Position numbers and translations under genes: made by a program
NCBI GenBank assembly: GCA_964542225.1
Contig: CAZITO010000074.1
Location: 1 to 11,205, forward strand
Direction of reading: 5' to 3'
Source of the DNA: Scybalousia_A sp964542225
GTDB lineage: Bacteria > Bacteroidota > Bacteroidia > Bacteroidales > P3
DNA length: 11,205 nucleotides
Notes under the pieces: model-generated
The model's database searches: none
The model's input: the letters and a program-made list of their open reading frames with translations, nothing else
Told to the model about the DNA's origin: nothing
Shown here: positions 1 through 6,524 of the stretch, piece by piece
Numbering within the stretch: the stretch's first letter is position 1
Layout of the letters: each line of letters opens with the position of its first letter

Positions 1-4
1 TCGG

Positions 5-48
5 CGATTCATTTCGACGAATCGGCGTTTCGATAAAATAAAACGCCG
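5..48 (-). repeat. Two overlapping GC-rich hairpins in a probable leader
   Basis: CGATTC (5-10) pairs with GAATCG (19-24), and CGGCGTTT (23-30) pairs perfectly with AAACGCCG (41-48) across a 10-nt loop. The two stems share bases 23-24, so they cannot both form fully. TCGGCG also occurs twice (1-6 and 22-27), giving CGCCG at 44-48 two possible partners. The block is much richer in G+C than its surroundings and lies downstream of the leftward promoter, so it would be in that transcript's leader. On the plus strand the 8-bp stem is followed by TTTCGTTATTATT, so it could instead be a weak terminator for a gene to the left. Confidence 0.5.
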
Positions 49-121
49 TTTCGTTATTATTGATTATCAAGTAGTTACAAGGGTGAAAATTGGGATTTTT
101 GTGATAGGGGTATTTCTCTAT

Positions 122-154
122 GCAAAGTTACGAAGATTCTACGACCTGACCAAA
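122..154 (-). promoter_or_regulatory. Leftward Bacteroidota-type promoter
   Basis: Read on the minus strand, TTTG (154-151) is followed by a 20-nt spacer and then TAACTTTGC (130-122), sitting in the phrase CGTAACTTTGCA. This matches the Bacteroidota primary sigma-factor consensus (-33 TTTG, -7 TAnnTTTG) with no mismatch. Transcription should start near position 115 and run off the left edge. The only ATG on that strand before the edge is at 12-10 (reads MNRR), so a divergent gene either starts there with about a 100-nt leader or starts outside the window. The promoter is seen directly; the gene it serves is not visible. Confidence 0.72.
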
Positions 155-221
155 CGCGTGCAAAAATTTATTTTGTAACTTATTGATTTTCAGTAAACCG
201 ATTTTGTTATTTTTTACCTCT

Positions 222-360
222 TTTTGATGGGTTATAACAGGTTGTTATGAGTTATGATAAGTTAGCATAATATTTATACGCTTTGCCTCTTATAAAAACA
301 GGCTTAGCCTGTGTCAAACTCTATCAATATTTCATAATAACCTATTACAACCTATCAAAA
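222..360. repeat. 29-nt imperfect inverted repeat with 81-nt centre
   Basis: The left arm (222-250) starts TTTTGATGGGTT and ends TTATGA. The reverse complement of 332-360 starts TTTTGATAGGTT and also ends TTATGA. By eye 25 of 29 positions match, and all four differences are transitions (two would be G-U wobbles in RNA). The centre is AT-rich and contains a small perfect palindrome, ACAGGC TTA GCCTGT (298-312). No open frame of note lies inside. It sits just upstream of the MgtC-family gene. It could be a small repeat element, a leader structure, or two drifted copies of a genome-wide intergenic repeat in opposite orientation. I do not recognise it as a named element. Confidence 0.6.
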
Positions 361-409
361 TAAAACTCTGTTATTTGCGTTATTGCAGTGGATAAAAGAA
401 AAAAATTGT

Positions 410-1060
410 ATGTATTGGGATTTTGTTTTAAGGTTGGTTGTTGCCGCTTTGCTTGGAGGAGCGATAGGTTTGGAAAGAGAGTATCATGCCAAAGAGGCTG
501 GCTTTCGTACCCATGTCCTTGTGGCTGTGGGAGCAGCGCTTTTTATGATAATTTCACAATATGGTTTTAATGAATTTTTGGGACATAAATCTGTTTCTTT
601 TGACCCTTCAAGAATAGCCTCTCAAGTAGTAACGGGTATGGGATTTTTGGGAGCCGGAACCATAATATTTCAACGCAAATTTATAAGAGGTTTGACAACA
701 GCGGCAGGTATATGGGTAACCGGAGCAATGGGTTTGGCTGTTGGTTGTAAAATGTATTTTCTCGCCGTAGCAACAACTATAATTGTCTTGTTGTCTTTGA
801 GCCTTTTGAATTTTGGGGCAAAAAGATTGACTTTCAGACATCTTTCAATTGTTTTTTCTTGTACCGAACAAGAACAAATAAATCAAATAATAAACTTGTT
901 GCAAAAGGACGGATTTGTTTTAAGAGAATGTTCCATAGAGGAGGAAAAGGGTGAATTTGTAGTTTCTTTGGAATTAAAAGCCAAAATATACAAATATAAT
1001 ACGCTTTTACCTAAGGTCGTAGAAAGTTTTAAGGATATAAAAATCATATCATTACAGTAA
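410..1060 (+). CDS. MgtC/SapB-family inner-membrane protein
   Basis: This 216-residue protein has the MgtC/SapB fold. Five membrane segments fall at about residues 4-21, 34-52, 70-87, 97-112 and 115-134, followed by a soluble ACT-like C-terminal domain (about 141-216). Family signatures are intact: GLERE at 20-24, GFRTH at 31-35, DPSRIASQ at 65-72, GMGFLGAG at 76-83 and RGLTTAAG at 93-100. Members are linked to growth in low magnesium, virulence and control of the F1Fo ATPase, but the molecular activity is unsettled and most genomic copies are untested. I chose ATG 410 because the family begins right at the first helix; an upstream TTG at 383 would add nine polar residues. No clear -7 element precedes it. 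The next gene follows after 29 nt, so the two may be co-transcribed although their functions do not obviously match. Confidence 0.9.
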   Translation: MYWDFVLRLVVAALLGGAIGLEREYHAKEAGFRTHVLVAVGAALFMIISQYGFNEFLGHKSVSFDPSRIASQVVTGMGFLGAGTIIFQRKFIRGLTTAAGIWVTGAMGLAVGCKMYFLAVATTIIVLLSLSLLNFGAKRLTFRHLSIVFSCTEQEQINQIINLLQKDGFVLRECSIEEEKGEFVVSLELKAKIYKYNTLLPKVVESFKDIKIISLQ

Positions 1061-1089
1061 TTATTTCGGAGATAAAATCAGGGGGAGTT

Positions 1090-2214
1090 ATGGAAATACA
1101 AATGGTGGATTTGAAAACTCAGTATTTGAAAATAGAGAAGGAAATAAAACAAGAAATAGATAAGGTACTTATTTCCACCCAATATATCAAGGGCAAGCAA
1201 GTAAAGGAGTTGGAAGAAGGTTTAAAAAACTATTTGAATGTAAAACATATAATTACTTGTGGCAATGGTACGGATGCTTTGCAAATAGCCTTAATGTCTT
1301 TGAATCTAAAACCAAGCGATGAGGTTATTTGTCCTTCGTTTTCCTTTATTGCTTCGGCTGAGGTTATAGCATTGTTGGGATTTAGACCTGTGTTTGTGGA
1401 TGTTGATTATAATAATTTTAACTGCACTGTTGAGAATATCAAGCAAGCAATTTCTGTAAAAACAAGAGCAATAATACCCGTACACTTGTTTGGGCAAGGA
1501 ACCGATATGGAAAGCATTGTTGAACTTGCAAAACAATATGATTTATTTGTTATAGAAGATAATGCACAATCATTTGGAGCCGAATACACTTTTGCCAACA
1601 AGGAAACAAAAAAACTCGGTACCATAGGGAATATAGGCTGTACGTCTTTTTTTCCTACAAAAAACTTGGCTTGCTATGGGGATGGCGGAGCGGTGTTTAC
1701 AAATGATGATGCTTTGGCAGAAAGATTACATTTGATTGCCAACCATGGAGCAAAACAAAAATATCATAATCAAATCATAGGAGTTAATTCAAGGTTGGAT
1801 ACCATTCAGGCGGCAATTCTGAAAGTTAAACTGAAATATTTGGATGACTATCTATCAAAAAGACAACAGGTGGCAAAAATATATAATGAGGAACTGAAAG
1901 AATTGAAAGAGATAATTTTGCCTATAAAAACTTCGGGTTCTTCTCATACTTATAACCAATACACAATAAAAGTATTGAACGATAGAAGAAATGCTTTGCA
2001 ATCATATCTGAAAGAAAAAAATATTCCAACGGCTATTTATTACCCTATTCCTTTGCACAGGCAGGAAGCTTTGGCTGTGGTATCTCGTCGGGGCAATGAA
2101 ATGACAAATACCGACAGGCTTTGCAATGAGGTTTTGTCCCTGCCTATGCATACGGAACTTACAGAACAAGAACAAAAATATATAACAGACTCTATAAAGC
2201 AATTTTTTGAATAA
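1090..2214 (+). CDS. DegT/DnrJ/EryC1/StrS aminotransferase, WbpE/PorR-like
   Basis: A PLP-dependent sugar aminotransferase of 374 residues, full length for the family. The cofactor pocket is visible: GNGTDAL at 58-64, IEDNAQSFGA at 155-164 (D157 and Q160), and the Schiff-base lysine K191 in SFFPTKNLACYGDGGA. Later motifs NHGAKQKYHNQIIGVNSRLDTIQAAIL and YYPIPLH are also typical. The wording around K191 and the C-terminus resembles Pseudomonas WbpE, which aminates UDP-2-acetamido-2-deoxy-3-oxo-glucuronate on the route to UDP-GlcNAc3NAcA. The P. gingivalis relative PorR acts in A-LPS synthesis. Exact substrate is inferred; the dehydrogenase and acetyltransferase partners (WbpB/WbpD types) are not in the window. 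A GGGGGAG run sits 2-3 nt before ATG 1090, a rare Shine-Dalgarno-like site here; M5 (1102) is the alternative start. It lies 29 nt behind the MgtC-family gene. Confidence 0.93.
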   Translation: MEIQMVDLKTQYLKIEKEIKQEIDKVLISTQYIKGKQVKELEEGLKNYLNVKHIITCGNGTDALQIALMSLNLKPSDEVICPSFSFIASAEVIALLGFRPVFVDVDYNNFNCTVENIKQAISVKTRAIIPVHLFGQGTDMESIVELAKQYDLFVIEDNAQSFGAEYTFANKETKKLGTIGNIGCTSFFPTKNLACYGDGGAVFTNDDALAERLHLIANHGAKQKYHNQIIGVNSRLDTIQAAILKVKLKYLDDYLSKRQQVAKIYNEELKELKEIILPIKTSGSSHTYNQYTIKVLNDRRNALQSYLKEKNIPTAIYYPIPLHRQEALAVVSRRGNEMTNTDRLCNEVLSLPMHTELTEQEQKYITDSIKQFFE

Positions 2215-2236
2215 ACAAAAAGCCTGTTTTTTGTTT
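2213..2236 (+). terminator. Possible AT-rich hairpin at the aminotransferase stop
   Basis: AAACAAAAA (2213-2221) pairs perfectly with TTTTTGTTT (2228-2236) around a 6-nt loop, GCCTGT, and overlaps the TAA stop codon. The U-rich right arm could act with the stem as a weak intrinsic terminator before the independently promoted parE. The stem has only one G-C pair, so its stability is low and the call is tentative. Confidence 0.3.
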
Positions 2237-2263
2237 GGAGAGTGTTGTTTTTGAATAGTGGAG

Positions 2264-2295
2264 TGTGGATTTTTTCAAAAAAAATGTAACTTTGC
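2264..2295 (+). promoter_or_regulatory. parE promoter, close to the start codon
   Basis: TAACTTTGC at 2287-2295 is an exact Bacteroidota -7 element. TGTG at 2264-2267, 19 nt upstream, is a one-mismatch -33 element. Initiation would fall about 2300-2303, only a few bases before the ATG at 2307, so the parE transcript should be nearly leaderless. This also decides the start codon, since an in-frame GTG at 2265 would lie upstream of the transcript. Confidence 0.65.
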
Positions 2296-2306
2296 AATCT
2301 GTTATT

Positions 2307-4166
2307 ATGGAAGAACAAAAAAAGAATATTAATAGTTACGGTGAGGAAAGTGTTATAACACTTAAATGGAACGAACACATAAGGTTGCGTCCGGGTATGT
2401 ATATAGGCAAACTTGGAGACGGAGCCTCTAATGATGATGGTATATATGTTTTGGTTAAGGAAGTTATAGACAACTCCATAGACGAGTTTGCCATGGGCAA
2501 CGGCAAAACAATAGAGGTGAATATAGACTACGAAACCGGTAAAGTGAGAGTAAGAGACTATGGTCGCGGAATACCTTTGGGAAAGACTATAGATTGTGTT
2601 GCAAAAATGAACACAGGAGCAAAGTACGACTCCAATACTTTCAAAAAATCGGTTGGAATGAATGGAGTGGGTACAAAGGCCGTCAATGCTCTAAGTTCTT
2701 TTTTTAGAGTACAAAGTATTGTGGACAACAAAACCAAAATTGCGGAATTTTCCAAAGGCGAATTAGTTAAAGATTATCCAATAGCAGATTGTACAGAACA
2801 AAACGGTACCGCTATAGAATTTATTCCGGATAGAGAATTGTTTGGCAATTTTTCTTACATAACCGAGTATGTGGAAAAAATGATTTGGAATTATGCTTAT
2901 CTGAATCACGGACTTACATTGATATTTAACGACAAAAAATATCGTTCCCCAAATGGTTTGTTGGACTTGCTTAATAACAACATGGATTCTGAGCCGCTTT
3001 ATCCCATAATACACATAAAAGAGGACGATTTTGAATTTGCTTTTACTCATTCGGACAAAGTTCTGACAGAAGAACATCATTCCTTTGTAAATGGTCAAAA
3101 TACGACACAGGGAGGAACTCATTTGGCTGCTTTTAGAGAGTCTATTGTAAAGGTGATGAAAGATTTTTTTAAAAAAGATTATGAACCCTCCGATATTCGC
3201 TCCGGAATAGTATCCGCCATAAGTTTGAGAATAAAAGAGCCTGTTTTTGAATCACAAACAAAGACCAAACTCGGTAGCCTTGATTATGACAAAGAAAAGG
3301 GTATAACCGTAAGAAATTACATAAACGATATTGTAAAAAGAAGACTTGATAATTATCTTCATATCAATGAGGATGTTGCAGAACTTATTTTGCAAAAAAT
3401 ACAAAGAAATGAAAAGGAAAGAAAGGGTCTTCAAAATGTTAAGAAATTAGCAAAAGAGGGAGCGAAGAAGGCTTCTTTGACAAACAAAAAACTAAGAGAT
3501 TGCAGGGTACATTACAATAGTAAGGACGAGAGAAGATTGGAAACTACCTTATTCATTACAGAGGGTGACTCTGCTTCGGGTAGTATAACAAAGAGCAGAG
3601 ACCCAAATGTTCAGGCGGTTTTTTCACTCAGAGGCAAGCCTTATAATTCTTATGGAGAAAGCAAGGAAATAGTCTATAAAAATGAAGAATTTAACCTTCT
3701 GCACAACGCTTTGAATATAGATGAGGATATGGATAATTTGCGATACAATAATATCGTTATTGCAACCGATGCCGATGTGGACGGAATGCATATTCGTATG
3801 CTTTTGATGACTTTTTTTCTTCAATTTTTTCCCGATTTGGTAAGAAGCGGCCACGTATATATATTGCAAACACCTTTGTTTAGGGTTAGGAATAAGAAAC
3901 AGACAATATATTGTTATACCGAGCAGGAAAGAGATGAGGCTGCTAAAAAACTTAAACAAGGAGTGGAAATAACAAGGTTTAAGGGCTTGGGCGAAATATC
4001 TCCTGCAGAGTTTTCTAATTTTATAGGTAAAGACATAAGATTAGACCCTGTAATATTGACGAAAGAATCCGGCATATCGGATACTTTAAAATTCTTTATG
4101 GGAGCAAACTCTCCTAACAGGCAAGAATATATTATAGGCAATTTGCGTTATGATGATATAGGTTAA
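2307..4166 (+). CDS. parE: DNA topoisomerase IV subunit B
   Basis: A type IIA topoisomerase ATPase subunit of 619 residues that works with ParC to decatenate daughter chromosomes and relax supercoils. GHKL ATPase domain: KEVIDNSIDE at 51-60 (catalytic E52, D55/N56), DYGRGIP at 84-90 and GMNGVGTKAVNALS at 117-130. The transducer has the QTK loop at 317-319. The TOPRIM domain has EGDSAS at 419-424, DADVDG at 488-493, then RFKGLGE. ParE rather than GyrB is called from the N-terminus (HIRLRPGMYIGKLGDG...DDGIYVLVKEVIDNSIDEF), the PLFRVRNKKQTIYCY segment and the lack of a TOPRIM insert, as in Bacteroidota ParE. ATG 2307 is chosen over the in-frame GTG 2265 because a promoter lies between them. parC is not adjacent. 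The next gene starts 33 nt downstream with no visible terminator. Confidence 0.95.
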   Translation: MEEQKKNINSYGEESVITLKWNEHIRLRPGMYIGKLGDGASNDDGIYVLVKEVIDNSIDEFAMGNGKTIEVNIDYETGKVRVRDYGRGIPLGKTIDCVAKMNTGAKYDSNTFKKSVGMNGVGTKAVNALSSFFRVQSIVDNKTKIAEFSKGELVKDYPIADCTEQNGTAIEFIPDRELFGNFSYITEYVEKMIWNYAYLNHGLTLIFNDKKYRSPNGLLDLLNNNMDSEPLYPIIHIKEDDFEFAFTHSDKVLTEEHHSFVNGQNTTQGGTHLAAFRESIVKVMKDFFKKDYEPSDIRSGIVSAISLRIKEPVFESQTKTKLGSLDYDKEKGITVRNYINDIVKRRLDNYLHINEDVAELILQKIQRNEKERKGLQNVKKLAKEGAKKASLTNKKLRDCRVHYNSKDERRLETTLFITEGDSASGSITKSRDPNVQAVFSLRGKPYNSYGESKEIVYKNEEFNLLHNALNIDEDMDNLRYNNIVIATDADVDGMHIRMLLMTFFLQFFPDLVRSGHVYILQTPLFRVRNKKQTIYCYTEQERDEAAKKLKQGVEITRFKGLGEISPAEFSNFIGKDIRLDPVILTKESGISDTLKFFMGANSPNRQEYIIGNLRYDDIG

Positions 4167-4199
4167 GTTTTTTATAAAAAAATAAATAAAGATAAAATT

Positions 4200-4880
4200 A
4201 TGAATAATAAGATTGTAACCATACTGATATTGACTTTTATGTTTTCTTTTGTGCTTAAAGCACAGCAAGAAGAGGATACTATTCAAAAGATAAAACCATG
4301 GACTGATGTAATAACCAACGACCTTGCTCCTTCTGAGTGGAAGTGGAACAAGACAAATTCCACCCGTTTTAGCATAAGAGGAGATTTTGATGGTGATGGT
4401 TTTGAAGAAACGCTTTATGAAAGTGCAACAAAGATTTTCTCTGATAATGATGAGATAACTCCGTTGGAATTGGATACTGACCTTGGGGTTTATTTCCTTG
4501 TAAATGAAGGTGATTTGGATGGAGACGGAGGAGATGAAATTTCTCTTATGAGTGTTTATAGAGATTATTCCAATGTAAATTATTTTCGTATTTTTTCTTA
4601 TACGGGAAATTCGTGGCGTGAGATATTTAATTGTAAGGTACATGAATACGATTGCCCTAATTACAAACCTACCAAACCCGAAGAAATGTTTTGCTATACT
4701 TATAAAAAGAAAAACAATTACAATATGAATAAGGTGGTATTGAAGCATCACGATGGAGTAATAGATGTAATAGCCACTCATCCAAACGGCAGATACGCTA
4801 TAGAACACATAAAAATAGTAAATAAAAGAGCCGTAAAACGAGAATGGGGAACCATAGTGGAACCTCGTACTGATTTGTAG
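4200..4880 (+). CDS. Exported protein with two FG-GAP/VCBS-like acidic loops
   Basis: A 226-residue protein I cannot place in a named family. It begins with a signal peptide: K4, a hydrophobic stretch at about 5-19, and likely cleavage at KA|QQ near residue 21. No lipobox cysteine is present, so it should be periplasmic or outward-facing and soluble. Two acidic glycine-rich loops, GDFDGDGFEE at 61-70 and GDLDGDGGDE at 104-113, match the DxDGDGxxE calcium-binding pattern of FG-GAP/VCBS repeats, each followed by hydrophobic strand-like segments (TLYES, ISLMSVYRDY). Three cysteines (C135, C142, C155 by count) are in the second half. It follows parE by 33 nt, so may ride on the parE transcript, with no obvious functional link. 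No T9SS C-terminal sorting domain is visible. Function unknown; the coding call rests on the signal peptide and the paired motifs. Confidence 0.8.
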   Translation: MNNKIVTILILTFMFSFVLKAQQEEDTIQKIKPWTDVITNDLAPSEWKWNKTNSTRFSIRGDFDGDGFEETLYESATKIFSDNDEITPLELDTDLGVYFLVNEGDLDGDGGDEISLMSVYRDYSNVNYFRIFSYTGNSWREIFNCKVHEYDCPNYKPTKPEEMFCYTYKKKNNYNMNKVVLKHHDGVIDVIATHPNGRYAIEHIKIVNKRAVKREWGTIVEPRTDL

Positions 4881-5024
4881 CACTCATAAGGTGATTTATA
4901 AGAGTATAGCCGTTATTTTGCATTATGATAAAGTAAGGTTGTTGCGTTGTACGTTTTGCGTCAATGTTAACTTAATAATAACTTGTACTAACTTATTTTT
5001 TACAACAAGTATTTAGTATTTTTC

Positions 5025-5056
5025 TCTGTTATTTCAATAATTTTTTGTAATATTGC
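5025..5056 (+). promoter_or_regulatory. Candidate promoter for pepP in the 4881-5106 spacer
   Basis: TAATATTGC (5048-5056) matches the -7 consensus TAnnTTTGC with one mismatch, and TCTG (5025-5028) lies 19 nt upstream as a weak -33. It would start transcription about 45 nt before the ATG at 5107. The rest of the 226-nt spacer is AT-rich, with no open frame of note and no strong hairpin. A poorer variant, TTATTTTGC (4913-4921), lacks a -33 partner. Confidence 0.35.
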
Positions 5057-5106
5057 AAAAATAATAATATAGAAAAGAATAATAAATATAAAAATAGTTT
5101 AAGGTT

Positions 5107-6498
5107 ATGTTTTCAAAGGATACTTATATAGAAAGACGTAAAAAATTATCAAAAGACGTACAAGACGGGCTGATTTTAATAGTTGGCAATACAGATGTAT
5201 CTTTTAATTATCCTGCAAATCAATATACTTTTCGTCAGGACAGCACTTTCCGTTATTTCTTTGGTTATGATATTCAAGGATTGGTGGGTGTAATAGATAC
5301 TCAAAGCGGGGAGGAATATTTGTTTGGAGAAGAGGTTGATATGGCTGATATTATTTGGACAGGGCCTATACCTTCGCTTAGCGAAAGAGCAACAGATATA
5401 GGAGTTAAGAATTCCGGTACAATAAAAGACCTTAGAAACCTTATGGACAAAGCAGTTTTTGAAAAAAGAAGAGTGCATTTTGTCCCACCTTACAGAGCGG
5501 AAACAGTGGAATTTATTGCCGATATTCTTCATTTGGATTATAGATATATACAAGCACATGTTTCTAAAGAGTTGATTGCTGCTTGTGTCAAACAACGTTC
5601 TATTAAATCCGACCAAGAAATAGCAGAGATAGAAAAAGCCATAGATACAGCCTATACCATGCATACTACCATGATGCACATGGCAAAAAATGAAGGTACG
5701 TTTGAATATCAAATAGCAGGCACCATGGAAGGTATTGCTCTTGCCGGAGGAGGACCTGTTTCTTTTCCTATTATTCTGACTACACACGGAGAAATATTGC
5801 ATGGACATGACCATTCTTTGCAAATCAAAAAAGGCAGAATGATAGTATCCGATGCCGGTTGCGAAAACAATATGGGATATTGTTCGGATATTACTCGCTC
5901 TGTACCTGTTGGCGGTAAGTTTGACGCAAGGCAAAAAGCCGTTTATGAAGCAGTACTTTCTGCACAATTATTGGTACCTACGCTATGCAAGCCAAATGTA
6001 AAATATTCCGATATACATATTGCCGCAGTGGAAAGATTGGGAGAGGGACTTAAAGCCTTAGGACTTATGAAAGGAGATATAAAGGAAGCGGTAAGGCAAG
6101 GAGCTATGGGTATGTTTATGCCTCACGGACTTGGACATATGATGGGATTGGATGTACATGATATGGAAAACTATGGCGAAAATTATGTTGGCTATGATAA
6201 GAAAAATGTGCGTTCAACTCAATTTGGTTTGGCTTCTTTGCGATTGGGAAGAGAATTGCAAGAGGGCTTTGTTATAACAGACGAACCGGGTTGCTATTTT
6301 ATACCTGCTCTTATAGACCAATGGAGAGCGGAGAAAAAATGTATGGACTTTATTAACTATGATGAGGTGGATAAATTCAAAGATTTTGGCGGTATAAGAA
6401 TAGAGGATGATGTATTGATAACAAAGGACGGATGTAGATTTTTGGGCAAATACATACCAAAAACAGTAGCCGAAATAGAGAAAGAAATGGAAGCCTAA
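5107..6498 (+). CDS. pepP: Xaa-Pro aminopeptidase (peptidase M24B, PepP type)
   Basis: A 463-residue metallopeptidase that removes N-terminal residues preceding proline; cytoplasmic, as no signal peptide is present. The N-terminal creatinase-like domain covers about residues 1-155 (SFNYPANQYTFRQDSTFRYFFG), and the pita-bread catalytic domain about 172-450. All five dinuclear metal ligands can be read: D249 (SDAG), D261 (SDITRS), H344 (HGLGH), E393 (TDEPG) and E433 (RIEDD), with supporting histidines H340 and H351 (LDVHD). Length suits the PepP group. The start at ATG 5107 follows a weak AAGG at 5101-5104. The plug-family gene begins 26 nt after its stop without a terminator, so the two probably form an operon, though a common pathway is not evident. 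Confidence 0.94.
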   Translation: MFSKDTYIERRKKLSKDVQDGLILIVGNTDVSFNYPANQYTFRQDSTFRYFFGYDIQGLVGVIDTQSGEEYLFGEEVDMADIIWTGPIPSLSERATDIGVKNSGTIKDLRNLMDKAVFEKRRVHFVPPYRAETVEFIADILHLDYRYIQAHVSKELIAACVKQRSIKSDQEIAEIEKAIDTAYTMHTTMMHMAKNEGTFEYQIAGTMEGIALAGGGPVSFPIILTTHGEILHGHDHSLQIKKGRMIVSDAGCENNMGYCSDITRSVPVGGKFDARQKAVYEAVLSAQLLVPTLCKPNVKYSDIHIAAVERLGEGLKALGLMKGDIKEAVRQGAMGMFMPHGLGHMMGLDVHDMENYGENYVGYDKKNVRSTQFGLASLRLGRELQEGFVITDEPGCYFIPALIDQWRAEKKCMDFINYDEVDKFKDFGGIRIEDDVLITKDGCRFLGKYIPKTVAEIEKEMEA

Positions 6499-6524
6499 TC
6501 ATTTCGTATTTACTTTATAATGCA

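Noticed and set aside
2..178. Open plus-strand frame of 58 codons running in from the left edge to TAA 176-178
   Set aside because: It contains the consensus leftward promoter, uses many CGN arginine codons unlike the genes here, and gives no recognisable protein. A real C-terminus cannot be excluded without sequence to the left.
277..286. TACGCTTTGC as a promoter for the MgtC-family gene
   Set aside because: There is one extra base between TA and TTTGC and no -33 partner; no convincing promoter was found for this gene.
383..409. TTG start for the MgtC-family protein
   Set aside because: It would add nine polar residues before a helix that normally begins the family; ATG 410 fits better.
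2265..2306. GTG start giving a 14-residue longer ParE
   Set aside because: A consensus -7 element lies inside that stretch and the ParE family begins near MEEQKK.
4086..4883. Long open frame (265 codons) on the minus strand across the end of parE and the FG-GAP-like gene
   Set aside because: It mirrors real coding frames, is a biased Ile/Tyr/Phe-rich sequence with no domain, and has no promoter; the plus-strand genes explain the DNA.
4913..4921. TTATTTTGC as a second pepP promoter
   Set aside because: The second base of the -7 element is wrong and no TTTG lies 19-21 nt upstream.
4981..5010. Inverted repeat ACTTGT / ACAAGT in the spacer before pepP
   Set aside because: A 6-bp stem with an 18-nt loop is expected by chance in AT-rich DNA.
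5176..5967. Long minus-strand open frame (263 codons) inside pepP
   Set aside because: It lies wholly antisense to a gene with all catalytic residues intact and shows no recognisable motif.
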